A stretch of 64,000 nt of DNA from Methyloceanibacter sp. wino2 (lineage in GTDB: Bacteria > Pseudomonadota > Alphaproteobacteria > Rhizobiales > Methyloligellaceae): assembly GCF_003071365.1 (NCBI RefSeq), contig NZ_CP028960.1:2586501-2650500 (forward strand), read 5' to 3'. The position numbers and the translations under genes are program-made. Position 1 is the first letter of the stretch; each line of letters starts with the position of its first letter. Shown here in pieces: positions 1-8,984 of this stretch. Under the pieces are notes generated by a model, which made no database searches, was not told the DNA's origin, and saw only the letters and a list, made by a program, of their open reading frames with translations.

Positions 1-1017
1 GCGCGGGAGAACGAGGCCGTCGGCGGCACCAAGACCAAGCTTGATCCCATGCCACGCGTCATCCTCGTGCCGGGGGTCGGTCTGTTCGGGCTCGGCCGCT
101 CGGCGAAAGACGCGGCTATCGCCGGGGATCTCGCCGAGAACACGGTTCGCGTCATCACCGACGCCGAGGCCATCGGCCGTTACGAGCCGCTGCCCGAGAG
201 CGATCTGTTCGCCCTCGAATATTGGAGCCTGGAGCAGGCCAAGCTTGCCAAACAAGTGGTCAAGCCCCTCACGGGCCAGGTGGCCGTGGTGACGGGCGCC
301 GGTGCCATCGGCACGGCGACGGCCAAGGCGCTTGCCGGCGATGGGGCCGCGGTTGCCGTCCTCGATGTGGATGGCGACGCTGCCGCCGAGGCCGCGCGGG
401 CGGTCAAGGGCATCGGCATCGCTTGCGACGTGACAAAGCCGGACGATGTGGCCCGCGCCTTCGAGGCTGTCTGCGCGCGCTTTGGCGGGGTCGATATCCT
501 CGTGTCGAATGCGGGTGCAGCCTGGCAGGGACGCATCGGCGATGTTCCCGACGAGGTCCTGCGCAAGAGCTTCGAGTTGAACTTCTTCGCGCACCAGACC
601 GTGGCGCGCGAGGCGGTGGCCATCATGCAGAAGCAGGGCACGGGCGGTGCGCTTCTGTTCAACATCTCCAAGCAGGCCGTCAATCCGGGACAGAATTTCG
701 GTCCCTACGGCCTCCCCAAGGCGGCCACCATGCTGCTGATGCGCCAGTATGCGCTGGACTATGGCGCGGAAGGTATTCGCTCGAACGGCGTCAACGCGGA
801 CCGGATCAGAAGCGGGCTTCTGACGGACGAGATGATTGCCACGCGGTCGAAGGCGAGAGGCGTCACGGAGACGGACTATATGGCCGGCAATCTGCTCCAC
901 GCCGAGGTGACGGCCGACGATGTCGCCCAGGCGTTCCTGGCCCTTGCCAAAGCGCGCAAGACGACCGGCCATGTGGAGACCGTGGATGGCGGCAACATCG
1001 CGGCGGCGCTGCGTTAG
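1..1017 (+). CDS. Bifunctional aldolase/short-chain dehydrogenase, 3' part
   Basis: The reading frame is open from base 1, so the gene starts before the window and about 338 C-terminal residues are visible. The first ~85 residues match the tail of the class II aldolase domain, with the PRVILVPGVGLFGLGR and EYWSLEQAK stretches typical of these fusions. A short-chain dehydrogenase domain follows, with the nucleotide-binding TGAGAIG motif (codons near 294), an NAG motif and the YGLPK active-site Tyr-Lys pair. Family members act on sugar or sugar-phosphate substrates such as rhamnulose 1-phosphate and lactaldehyde; the substrate here is unknown. An internal ATG at 49 lies within the conserved aldolase tail and is not the real start. 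Confidence 0.85.
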   Translation, partial: ARENEAVGGTKTKLDPMPRVILVPGVGLFGLGRSAKDAAIAGDLAENTVRVITDAEAIGRYEPLPESDLFALEYWSLEQAKLAKQVVKPLTGQVAVVTGAGAIGTATAKALAGDGAAVAVLDVDGDAAAEAARAVKGIGIACDVTKPDDVARAFEAVCARFGGVDILVSNAGAAWQGRIGDVPDEVLRKSFELNFFAHQTVAREAVAIMQKQGTGGALLFNISKQAVNPGQNFGPYGLPKAATMLLMRQYALDYGAEGIRSNGVNADRIRSGLLTDEMIATRSKARGVTETDYMAGNLLHAEVTADDVAQAFLALAKARKTTGHVETVDGGNIAAALR

Positions 1018-1164
1018 CCAAAAATCTCTGTACCCCCTAAAGGGACTATTAACCACAACAGTCGAAGCTGCGATCACCACGGGGTGTGTCGGGGCAATCC
1101 TGCGCGGGTGGGTCCCGGTCGCACGCGATCGGCTTATTTGGCGGTAGTGGATTTGAGCTTTCAA

Positions 1165-2406
1165 ATGGATCTCAGCAAGAAATTTTCTCTTTACTTCGGC
1201 GCCACGGCCTTGGTCGCTGTTATCGTGACGATCACCTTGCAGATGGTCGTCCCCGGTGTCGGCGGAGCCATACTGCTCGCGCTGTGTGTTGCCACGCTAC
1301 TGGGCGCCGGCGCCGGTTATTTGTGCGGGCGATCGCTTTCCCGTGCGCTTCGGGATCTCCATACCGTGATCGAGCGTCTGACCAAGTGGGACACGGCCGG
1401 AGATGTGCCCCATACGGCGCGCCGCGACGAGATCGGCGTCATGGCCAATGCGCTCAAGACATTTCAGGCCGATGCCACGAGTTGGAGCGAATCCCACCAG
1501 AGCGAGCAGGACAGCCAGATCGAGGGGCGGCTTGCCTCGCAGCGGCGGACCGAAGAACTCATCCACCAGTTTCGCGGCTCCATCGCCGGCTTGCTCGGCG
1601 CGTTCGCCGACAGCGCACGGCAGATGGACGATACCGCACGGCTCCTGTCGAGCGTTGCCATCGACACGAACGACCGCGTCACCGTCGTGGCTTCGGCGTC
1701 CGACGAGGCCTCGGCGAATGTCCAGTCCGTGGCGGCGACGGCCGAGGAACTGGCCGTCTCCTTCAGCGATATCGGCACACGTGTTTCCACCGCCAGCAAG
1801 ATCGTCGACCAGGTGACCGAAAACGCGCGCATGGCCAACCACAAGGTTCAAAGCCTCACCGAAGCGGCGGAGCGGATCGGTGACGTGGTCGATCTCATCC
1901 AGGATGTTGCCGCTCAGTCCAATCTCCTGGCGCTGAACGCCACGATCGAGGCCGCGCGTGCCGGTGAGGCCGGACGCGGGTTTGCCGTCGTCGCGGGCGA
2001 GGTCAAGACGCTGGCCGATCAGACGGCCAAGGCGACCGACGACATCAAGAAACAGATCGATGCGATCCGCTCTTCAACGCACAGCGCGGTCGAGGCCATG
2101 CAATCCATCGTGACCACGATGGGCGACGTGAACCAGAACACGCAAGAGATCGCCGGGGCCGTTCAGCAGCAATCGGCGGCGACCTCCGAGATTTCCCACA
2201 GCGTCCGTCAGGCGGCGCGCGGCACCGAGGACGTGGCCTCGCATATGCCGGACGTCACCAAGGCCGTGGATGAGACGAACCAGTCCGCGGCGCAGATGCT
2301 GCAGGTCAGTAAGGATCTCTCGCGCCATGGCGAGCAGCTCCGTCACACGGTCGAAAACTTCCTGCGCCGCGTTGCGGCCGCCGATGCGCTGAAAAACGCC
2401 AGCTGA
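1165..2406 (+). CDS. Methyl-accepting chemotaxis protein without periplasmic sensor
   Basis: About 413 residues from the chosen ATG. Two hydrophobic segments lie close together near the N-terminus (about residues 9-29 and 33-55), with almost no periplasmic loop. A HAMP-like linker follows, then a long coiled-coil signalling domain. The MCP hairpin tip is clear in the stretch containing [20 protein letters not shown]. The protein would form trimers of dimers with CheW/CheA at the membrane. Lack of a ligand domain suggests sensing of a membrane or internal cue. GTG codons at 1084 and 1147 are alternative starts; none has a convincing ribosome site. It stands alone, with a terminator just downstream. 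Confidence 0.8.
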   Translation: MDLSKKFSLYFGATALVAVIVTITLQMVVPGVGGAILLALCVATLLGAGAGYLCGRSLSRALRDLHTVIERLTKWDTAGDVPHTARRDEIGVMANALKTFQADATSWSESHQSEQDSQIEGRLASQRRTEELIHQFRGSIAGLLGAFADSARQMDDTARLLSSVAIDTNDRVTVVASASDEASANVQSVAATAEELAVSFSDIGTRVSTASKIVDQVTENARMANHKVQSLTEAAERIGDVVDLIQDVAAQSNLLALNATIEAARAGEAGRGFAVVAGEVKTLADQTAKATDDIKKQIDAIRSSTHSAVEAMQSIVTTMGDVNQNTQEIAGAVQQQSAATSEISHSVRQAARGTEDVASHMPDVTKAVDETNQSAAQMLQVSKDLSRHGEQLRHTVENFLRRVAAADALKNAS

Positions 2407-2447
2407 CGCCCGCGCGGCGCAGCACACAGTTTCCAGTACCGCGTAGA

Positions 2448-2478
2448 GCCGCCGGGGCTTTTTGTCCCGGCGGCTTTT
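2448..2478 (+). terminator. Rho-independent terminator after the chemoreceptor gene
   Basis: A perfect 9-bp stem (GCCGCCGGG at 2448-2456 with CCCGGCGGC at 2466-2474) encloses a 9-nt loop and is followed by TTTT. It lies 42 bp past the chemoreceptor stop codon. Confidence 0.85.
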
Positions 2479-2537
2479 GCGTTTGGCCCTGATGTCCTGG
2501 ATGGGCTAGCGTCCGGTTTCAAAGTGGAGGTTTCCCC

Positions 2538-3278
2538 GTGGGCCGCATCTTCCGAGTTTTCCTGTCCGGCGCCCTCGCGCTGCTGCCGATCATGGTCACG
2601 ATCCTGGTCACCGCGTGGCTGGGGTCGCTGGTGGCCACCTATGCGGGGCCTGGAAGTTTCCTCGGCAATCTCATCACCCATCTCGGGCTGAACCTGTCGG
2701 GCTCGTCGCACGTGGCCTATTTCATAGGGCTCGGCATCATTCTGGGGCTGATCTTCCTGCTGGGCCTTGCGGTGGAATCGGGCCTGCGAAACTGGATCTC
2801 CAACAGTTTCGACTGGTTCATGATGCGCATTCCGCTGGTGTCGAATGTCTACGACATCTCGAAGCGCTTCGTTGCGATGATGGATCGCGGCGACGACGAG
2901 GACAGCCTGAAAGGCATGAGCCCCGTCTGGTGCTTCTATGGCGGCGAGGGGAGCGCGGCGACCCTGGCGCTCATGCCCTCGCACGAACCGGTGGTCATCG
3001 GGGAGCGGACCTATGTGCCCGTGCTGGTGCCGTTTGCGCCGGTGCCCTTCGGCGGGGCGCTCGTCTATGTGCCCGAAGAGTGGGTCAAGCCGGCCGATGG
3101 CGGCGTCGAGAGGCTTGTGAATGTCTACCTGTCCATGGGCGTGACCCCGCCCAAGGGCATCCCGCCGGAAGGTGTGATCTTGGACGGCGAGACTGCGGAA
3201 GCGGCTGCCGGGGCCGCAAAGGCCGCTCAGCCCAAGCGCCCCGCGAAGACCAAGGCGCAGGACGAGAGCAAGGCCTAG
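2538..3278 (+). CDS. DUF502 family membrane protein
   Basis: 246 residues from a GTG start preceded by a good ribosome site (GGAGG near 2526). Two transmembrane segments occupy about residues 8-30 and 60-85. A conserved soluble part follows, with the IPLVSNVYDISKRF stretch and a PVPFGGALVYVP segment that are hallmarks of DUF502. The C-terminus is an Ala/Lys-rich tail. The molecular role of this family is not established. The 3' end overlaps the end of the convergent ychF gene by four bases. Confidence 0.8.
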   Translation: MGRIFRVFLSGALALLPIMVTILVTAWLGSLVATYAGPGSFLGNLITHLGLNLSGSSHVAYFIGLGIILGLIFLLGLAVESGLRNWISNSFDWFMMRIPLVSNVYDISKRFVAMMDRGDDEDSLKGMSPVWCFYGGEGSAATLALMPSHEPVVIGERTYVPVLVPFAPVPFGGALVYVPEEWVKPADGGVERLVNVYLSMGVTPPKGIPPEGVILDGETAEAAAGAAKAAQPKRPAKTKAQDESKA

Positions 3279-4372
3279 TTCGCGAAGCGGAAGTGCAGGA
3301 CGTCGCCGTCCTTAACCACATACTCCTTGCCTTCGAGGCGTAGCTTGCCCGCATCGCGCGCGCCGGCCTCGCCACCTAGATCGACATAGTCGTTGAAGGC
3401 GATCGTCTCGGCCCGGATGAAGCCTTTCTCGAAATCGGTGTGGATCACGCCGGCCGCTTGCGGTGCGCGGGTGCCGCGCTCGATGGTCCAGGCGCGCGCT
3501 TCCTTAGGCCCCACCGTGAAATAGGTGAGGAGGTCGAGCAACTTGTAGCCTTCCTGGATCAGCCGGTTGAGGCCCGGCTCCTCGAGGCCCAGATCGGCGA
3601 GATAGGACCGTCGCTCTTCGGTGTCGAGCTCCACCAGCTCGGATTCGATCTTGGCCGAGATCACGACGCAGCCGACATCTTCCTTGGTGGCGCGCGCCAG
3701 AACCGCTTCCGAGAGCGCATTGCCAGTTCCGGCCGAGGCCTCGTCCACGTTGCAGACATAAAGAACGGGCTTCGAGGTCAAGAGGCCGAGTGAATGGAAT
3801 GCTTTGCGGTCTTCGTGATCCACGGCGGCGTAGCGCGCGGGCCTGCCTTCGCGCAGCACGACCAGCGCCCGTTCCAACAGCGCCAAGGTCTCCTTGGCTT
3901 CCTTGTCCTGGCCGCGAATCTTCTTTTCGAGCGCGGGCACGCGCCGCTCGAGGCTCTCGAGATCGGCCAGCATCAATTCCGTTTCGATGGTCTCCGCATC
4001 GGCGAGGGGGTCGACCTTGCCGTCGACGTGGACCACATCGGAATCCTCGAAGCAGCGCAGCACGTAAGCGATGGCGTCGACCTCGCGAATATGGGCGAGG
4101 AACTGGTTCCCCAAGCCTTCGCCTTGGGAGGCACCGCGGACGAGACCGGCGATGTCGACGAAGGTCAGGCGGGTCGGGATGGTCTGCGCGGAACCTGCGA
4201 TCTCCGAAAGCTTGGCGAGGCGCGGGTCGGGGACCGGCACGTCCCCCACGTTCGGCTCGATCGTACAGAAGGGGTAGTTCGCGGCCTGCGCCGCGGCGCT
4301 CTCGGTAAGAGCGTTGAAGAGGGTGGACTTGCCGACATTCGGCAGTCCCACGATGCCGCATTTGAATCCCAT
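3275..4372 (-). CDS. ychF: Redox-responsive P-loop ATPase YchF (Obg-related)
   Basis: 365 residues, the normal length of YchF/OLA1. The P-loop is GLPNVGKST near residue 8, the switch II region is [17 protein letters not shown], and an NVDE motif replaces the NKxD of true GTPases, which fits ATP preference. The central part is coiled-coil-like and the C-terminal TGS domain includes EARAWTI and FEKGFIRAE. YchF binds ribosomes and has been linked to oxidative-stress responses. It lies downstream of pth on the same strand with a 45-bp gap, a common bacterial arrangement. Confidence 0.95.
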   Translation of the reverse strand: MGFKCGIVGLPNVGKSTLFNALTESAAAQAANYPFCTIEPNVGDVPVPDPRLAKLSEIAGSAQTIPTRLTFVDIAGLVRGASQGEGLGNQFLAHIREVDAIAYVLRCFEDSDVVHVDGKVDPLADAETIETELMLADLESLERRVPALEKKIRGQDKEAKETLALLERALVVLREGRPARYAAVDHEDRKAFHSLGLLTSKPVLYVCNVDEASAGTGNALSEAVLARATKEDVGCVVISAKIESELVELDTEERRSYLADLGLEEPGLNRLIQEGYKLLDLLTYFTVGPKEARAWTIERGTRAPQAAGVIHTDFEKGFIRAETIAFNDYVDLGGEAGARDAGKLRLEGKEYVVKDGDVLHFRFAN

Positions 4373-4417
4373 ATCCTGCTTTGGCTCCTGTCGCGCCGCC
4401 CCGTCGTCTTGTCCGGG

Positions 4418-5032
4418 CTAGTCCGTTTCGCCTTGCGTTTCGTTTCCGGTGTCGGCCCGCATGAGGTCCCGCGTCTCATGGGCGACCTGGGTCTGAAACT
4501 TGTCCTTCTCGCCTTTGGCAAGGATGGGGGCCGCGTCCGACATCGCCGCAAGCACCGGCTCGAGCCACTCCATGTCCGCCTTGGCGAAGTCGCGCATGAC
4601 GTGACCGATGACACGTTCGCGGTGGCCGGGGTGACCGATACCGATCCGCACGCGCATATACTCGTTGCCCAGATGTGCCGTGAGCGACTTGAGCCCGTTG
4701 TGACCGGCGACGCCGCCGCCGATCTTCACGCGCACCTTGCCGGGCGCAAGATCCAACTCGTCGTGGAAGGCGACCACATCGCTGACGGGAATCTTGTAGA
4801 AGCGCGCGGCTTCTCCCACCGAGCGCCCCGACTCGTTCATGAAGGTCTGTGGCTTGAGGAGAAGCACCTGTTCGCCGCCCAGCCGCCCTTCGCAGGTCAA
4901 CCCCTGGAAGCGCTTGCGCCAAGCGGCGAATCCATGTGCGGCGGCCATGACGTCCACAGCCATGAAGCCGACATTGTGACGGTTGAAGGCGTATTGCGCC
5001 CCCGGATTGCCGAGGCCGACAAAGAGCTTCAT
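4418..5032 (-). CDS. pth: Peptidyl-tRNA hydrolase
   Basis: 204 residues. It begins [14 protein letters not shown] and has the substrate-binding Asn9 (GLGNPG) and catalytic His19 (NRHNVG). The FHDELDL and [11 protein letters not shown] motifs of the family are also present. The enzyme releases peptides from peptidyl-tRNA that drops off ribosomes. It sits between rplY upstream and ychF downstream on the minus strand, a widely conserved order, and is probably cotranscribed with both. The C-terminal tail beyond residue 190 is polar and variable. Confidence 0.95.
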   Translation of the reverse strand: MKLFVGLGNPGAQYAFNRHNVGFMAVDVMAAAHGFAAWRKRFQGLTCEGRLGGEQVLLLKPQTFMNESGRSVGEAARFYKIPVSDVVAFHDELDLAPGKVRVKIGGGVAGHNGLKSLTAHLGNEYMRVRIGIGHPGHRERVIGHVMRDFAKADMEWLEPVLAAMSDAAPILAKGEKDKFQTQVAHETRDLMRADTGNETQGETD

Positions 5033-5082
5033 CGCGTCGTCCCGTCTCGCGGCCCGAACGGCCCGTCAGACGAAGGAGAAGA

Positions 5083-5721
5083 CTACTCCTTCGTCTCCTC
5101 GGCTTCTTCGGTCGCTTCCTCTTCGGCGCCTTCTTCCTCCTCGCCCGCATCGTCGCCACCACGGCCGGCGATGGTCGCGACGGTGAAGTCGCGGTCGGTG
5201 ATCGTGGGGACAGCGCCCTCAGGCAGCGTCACGGCCGAGATGTGGATGGAGTCGCCGATCTCCATTCCCGCCAGATCGATCTCGATCGCTTCGGGAATTT
5301 TGTCGGCCGGGCAGCGCAGGGAAATCTCGTGGCGGACCACGTTGAGTACGCCGCCACGCTTCAGGCCCGGGGAGGCGCCTTCGTTGAGGAAGTGCACCGG
5401 CACGTCCACGTCGATCTCGGCGTTCTTCGCGAGCCGCAGGAAATCCACATGGATCGGGAAGTCGCGCACCGGGTCGACCTGCACGTCGCGCGGGATGGCC
5501 CGGATCTTCGTGCCGTCCATGTCGAGCATGTAAACCGTGCTCTGGAAGTGACCGGTTTGAATCTGCTTGGAAACTTCCTTCGTCTCCAGAGCGATGTTGA
5601 GCGGCTCGTCGCTGCCGCCGTAAACGATGCCGGGAATGCGCCCTTCACGGCGAATTGCGCGCGCGCCACCGGTTCCGGTGCGCCCTCGCGACCACGCCTT
5701 GAGCTCGATCGCCTCAGCCAT
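5083..5721 (-). CDS. rplY: 50S ribosomal protein bL25, Ctc-type
   Basis: 212 residues from the ATG at 5721, which has a GGAGG ribosome site; the longer open frame to 5838 lacks one. The N-terminal L25 domain (MAEAIELKAWSR, then RREGRIPGIVYG) binds 5S rRNA. It is followed by a TL5/CTC beta domain and a very acidic Glu-rich tail. This is the usual long alphaproteobacterial form. It is the first gene of an rplY-pth-ychF minus-strand operon. Confidence 0.93.
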   Translation of the reverse strand: MAEAIELKAWSRGRTGTGGARAIRREGRIPGIVYGGSDEPLNIALETKEVSKQIQTGHFQSTVYMLDMDGTKIRAIPRDVQVDPVRDFPIHVDFLRLAKNAEIDVDVPVHFLNEGASPGLKRGGVLNVVRHEISLRCPADKIPEAIEIDLAGMEIGDSIHISAVTLPEGAVPTITDRDFTVATIAGRGGDDAGEEEEGAEEEATEEAEETKE

Positions 5722-5876
5722 TTGATCCTCCGAACGTCTGAAATAGTGAGGGGCCGGAAACCGGCCCCCAGAATCGGGCGCGGCGCTCTGATCGTGGTCG
5801 CCGCGACGGAATTTGAGAGGCTTATAGCCTAAGGACACCTAAGAAGACAATCGCCTATCGGCGCTGTTTTTCGGCC

Positions 5877-6905
5877 CTAAAGCGCGCCCGAGACCGCCTC
5901 CGGTGAGAGGCCCGGCGACCCCTTCTTGGCCGTTTCGGCCTCTTTGACGAGCGCCAGGACCCGCCGGTTCAGCGGGGTGGGATGCCCGACCTGATCCGCC
6001 AGCCGGATGATTTCCCCTTGGAGATAGTCGATTTCGGTGTGCCGGCCGGCCTGCAGGTCCTCCCACATGGACGAGCGGGCGTTCTTGTCCATGGAGAGCA
6101 TCCGCTTGGCGGCGACCCGGAACAGGGCGTCAGGGAGTCGCAGGGCCAGCGCCAAGACCCGCTGCGGCACGCCTTCATAGGGTGCGTACCGGATCCCGGC
6201 GGCATTCAGGACCGCCAAACCCTCGCCGAGCTGCCGGGCCACGAGCGCCCGCCAGCGCCGGTCGCCGAACTGCTCGACGATCGGCAGGCCGGACAGGGCA
6301 TTGAGCCCATTGTTCAGATTGACCAGCAGTTTGCCCCACAACACCGCTTCGATGTCGTCTCGCTCGGCGACCGGCATGTGTTGAACGTCGAGCACGGACC
6401 GCAGCCCGGTCGTCGTCGTCTCGACCTGGATCACACCGCCGCTCGCGCGGTGAAAGCGCGGCGGGGCATCGGCCGGGCGGTTCTGAACCACATTGAACGG
6501 GACCATCGCGTCGACCACGCGCTCGGGTCCGAGGTGCTCCCGCAGAATGCCCGCGTTGGAGACGCCGTTCTGCAGGCTCACGGCGACGGCATCGTGGCCG
6601 GCGTGCTCCGCGATCAGGGCGGCCATTGCGTCGGTATCGTGGGACTTGACGGCGACGAGGATGAGCTTTGCACCGGCGAGGGCCTCGGACGGGGCCGAGC
6701 TGAGCTTCAACCGATCCGGGCCGAGGTCGATGTCGTGCCCCTCCAAGTCGGAGCAATGGAGACCGTGCCGGGAAATCTCGGCGGCGAGCGCGGGCCGGGT
6801 CAGCAACGTGACGCTGCGCCCGGCTGCGGCGAGACGCGCGCCGACATAGCAGCCCACGCTGCCGGCACCGGCAACCGTGATGGGAAGGTCGTTCGTTTCG
6901 GTCAT
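5877..6905 (-). CDS. 2-dehydropantoate 2-reductase family protein
   Basis: 342 residues. The N-terminus ITVAGAGSVGCYVGARLA is the NADPH-binding GxGxxG fold of the ketopantoate reductase (PanE/ApbA) family. The LVAVKSHDT, LQNGVSN and LLVNLNNGLNAL stretches match the family's active-site regions, including the catalytic Lys of the helical domain. It would reduce ketopantoate to pantoate for coenzyme A synthesis. Several paralogues act on other 2-keto acids, so the substrate is not certain. It is a single gene, divergent from the hydroxy-acid oxidase at 7184. Confidence 0.85.
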   Translation of the reverse strand: MTETNDLPITVAGAGSVGCYVGARLAAAGRSVTLLTRPALAAEISRHGLHCSDLEGHDIDLGPDRLKLSSAPSEALAGAKLILVAVKSHDTDAMAALIAEHAGHDAVAVSLQNGVSNAGILREHLGPERVVDAMVPFNVVQNRPADAPPRFHRASGGVIQVETTTTGLRSVLDVQHMPVAERDDIEAVLWGKLLVNLNNGLNALSGLPIVEQFGDRRWRALVARQLGEGLAVLNAAGIRYAPYEGVPQRVLALALRLPDALFRVAAKRMLSMDKNARSSMWEDLQAGRHTEIDYLQGEIIRLADQVGHPTPLNRRVLALVKEAETAKKGSPGLSPEAVSGAL

Positions 6906-7183
6906 GAAAGCCGGCCCGGCCCGATGGAAGGAAATGAGCCCATATCGTGGTGTGATGGCCGCTTTATGGATGGGCCCAGAATTCGACGGTACGGCCTCGG
7001 GCAGGCTATAGTAATCTATCTGGCTTGGGATGGGTGTTGCACGAATGGGCGCAGCCGAAGGCTGCCGATCTGCGCAAAACGGGGACTGCGCACGTCATGT
7101 ATGAAGAGTTCGACGGCCTTATATCCGGCGTGCCCGCGAAAGGGGTGACCGGTGCCGACAGGGAGAACCCGCGCGGCGGCGCA

Positions 7184-8332
7184 ATGATCCGGCCATCGAC
7201 CTTGGCCAATCATCCGCACGACCTTCGCGACAAGGCCAAGCGGCATCTCCCCGCAATCGTCTTCGATTTTCTCGAAGGCGGTTCCCACGACGAAATCACC
7301 ATGCGGCGGAACCGGGCGGACTTCGATGCCGTGCGCCTTCGCCAGCGCGTGTTCGACCATCCCGTCATCCGGACCACGCGCACCACGCTTTTCGGGCAGG
7401 TCGCGTCGATGCCCGTCGCTTTGGCCCCCATCGGCATGGGGGGCGCATTTCATCCGCACGGGGAAATTCATGCCGCGCGCGCGGCCTCGGCCTTCGGCGT
7501 GCCCTATTGCCTGAGTTCGTTGGCCTCGTGCTCGATCGAGGAGGTCGCCGCCGCCGTCGAGACGCCATTCGTGTTCCAGCTCTATTTGATGAAAGATCGC
7601 GACATCAATGCATCGCTCCTGCAGCGGGCGGAGCAAGCCAAGTGCCCCGCGCTGATGGTCAATGTCGACACGGCCGTGCAGGGACGCCGCAACCGCGATC
7701 TCGACAACGGTGTGAGCATTCCGTTGAATTTGCGGATCTGGCAGTTGTTGGACATCGTGCGCCGGCCGAGATGGGTCTGGCGCTATCTGCGCAACAAGCC
7801 TTCGCTCGGCAACCTCGCAGCCTATTGCCCGGATGGGCGGGACCTTCCTTCGGTCTCCGCCTGGGCCGAGCCGCGGTTCAAAGGCGCGGTCACCCGGGAC
7901 GATCTCGAATGGCTCCGGAACAACTGGTCCGGCAAGCTGATCGTGAAAGGGGTTCTCGACCCCGAGGATGCGAAGATTGCCGCCGATCTCGGCGCGGACA
8001 GCGTCGTGGTGTCGAACCACGGCGGGCGGCAGCTCGACAGTGCCGCGAGCTCGATAGAGATGCTGCCGCGCATACGCGATGCTGTCGGAGATTCGGTGGA
8101 GCTGGTCCTCGACAGTGGCGTCCGTTCCGGCTTCGACGTGTTGAAGTCGCTCGGGCGCGGCGCGGATGGCTGCCTCTTGGGACGGGCCTACATCTACGGT
8201 CTCGCGCCCTATGGCGAGCGCGGCGTGGCGGCCGCGCTGTACCTGGTTGCGCAGGAACTCGACGAGGCGATGACGCTGACCGGAACGGCCGACGTCAACG
8301 CCTTGCCCGAGAATCTGGTTTTCGGCCCTTGA
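7184..8332 (+). CDS. FMN-dependent alpha-hydroxy acid oxidase/dehydrogenase
   Basis: About 382 residues from the ATG at 7184; the longer frame from 7025 would add an unconserved leader. The FMN-dependent hydroxy-acid oxidase fold is recognised from IVFDFLEGG near the N-terminus, APIGMGG, and the active-site SNHGGRQLDS near the C-terminal third, which carries the catalytic His and Arg. Relatives are L-lactate dehydrogenase LldD, glycolate oxidase and mandelate dehydrogenase. The substrate cannot be told from sequence. The downstream convergent GlcG-like gene, a companion of glycolate oxidation elsewhere, weakly favours glycolate or lactate. Confidence 0.85.
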   Translation: MIRPSTLANHPHDLRDKAKRHLPAIVFDFLEGGSHDEITMRRNRADFDAVRLRQRVFDHPVIRTTRTTLFGQVASMPVALAPIGMGGAFHPHGEIHAARAASAFGVPYCLSSLASCSIEEVAAAVETPFVFQLYLMKDRDINASLLQRAEQAKCPALMVNVDTAVQGRRNRDLDNGVSIPLNLRIWQLLDIVRRPRWVWRYLRNKPSLGNLAAYCPDGRDLPSVSAWAEPRFKGAVTRDDLEWLRNNWSGKLIVKGVLDPEDAKIAADLGADSVVVSNHGGRQLDSAASSIEMLPRIRDAVGDSVELVLDSGVRSGFDVLKSLGRGADGCLLGRAYIYGLAPYGERGVAAALYLVAQELDEAMTLTGTADVNALPENLVFGP

Positions 8333-8336
8333 GGGG

Positions 8337-8771
8337 TTAGGTGCGCCAGGGATGCGCCGGCATCTCGGACACGCCGAGAACGGCGACACCGGCGGCCGCG
8401 ACTTCATGATCGTTGTCGACCGTGCTGCCGCTCACGCCGATTGCGCCGACCAGGACGCCGTCCTCGTCGACGATCGGCAGGCCGCCCGGAAACGTAATCA
8501 GGCCGTCGTTGGAGTGCTCGATCCCGTAGAGCGGTTTGCCGGGTTGTGAGAGCTGGCCGAGCGCGCCGGTCGCCATGCCGAAGAAGCAGGCGGTCGTCGC
8601 TTTCTTGATGGCGATGTCGATGGAGCCGACCCAAGCGTCGTCCATGCGCATGAAGGCCTTCAGATTGGCACCGGAGTCGACCACGGCGATGCACATCTGC
8701 GTGTCCAGTTCGACGGCCTTCTTGCGGGCTGCTTCGATGACTTGTTCGGCATTCTCGAGATTGACGTGCAT
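8337..8771 (-). CDS. GlcG/HbpS-family heme-binding-like protein
   Basis: 144 residues of the DUF336 family. It has the typical [21 protein letters not shown] stretch and a glycine-rich [25 protein letters not shown] core. GlcG is encoded in glycolate-oxidation operons, and HbpS is an extracellular heme-responsive relative, but the biochemical role of most members is unknown. There is no signal peptide. The ATG has a purine-rich upstream region (GAGGAGATGAGGA). Its stop lies four bases from that of the convergent hydroxy-acid oxidase. Confidence 0.8.
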   Translation of the reverse strand: MHVNLENAEQVIEAARKKAVELDTQMCIAVVDSGANLKAFMRMDDAWVGSIDIAIKKATTACFFGMATGALGQLSQPGKPLYGIEHSNDGLITFPGGLPIVDEDGVLVGAIGVSGSTVDNDHEVAAAGVAVLGVSEMPAHPWRT

Positions 8772-8921
8772 TCCTCATCTCCTCCTCGGTGGGTCAGGCC
8801 GCGTCCATCGGCAAGCCTGGGGATTTTGTGTCAGCCGTTCTTGTGAAGTGTTTGGCACCTGACGGTAGGCGGTTAGCATGTCACGCGATTGACCAGGGTA
8901 CCAGATGCTCAAGACGCAGCA

Positions 8922-8946
8922 CGCTACGTCCTTGCGGCACGTAGCG
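8922..8946 (+). repeat. Inverted repeat in the leader of the CPHC membrane protein gene
   Basis: A perfect 8-bp inverted repeat (CGCTACGT at 8922-8929, ACGTAGCG at 8939-8946) with a 9-nt loop is followed by TTT. It lies 39 bp before the next start codon. It may be a weak terminator or a leader hairpin. Confidence 0.45.
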
Positions 8947-8984
8947 TTTCTACTTCTGGCCTTTATTGAAGTTCAAACTCCCGT

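Noticed and set aside
1031-1046. TACCCCCTAAAGGGAC as a sixth member of the NarL-type repeat set
   Set aside because: The left heptamer and central TA equal site A, but the right half does not form the inverted partner, and the next gene is a chemoreceptor far from the island.
3794-5533. A 579-codon plus-strand frame across ychF, pth and rplY
   Set aside because: It is antisense to three well-identified genes and has no family signal.
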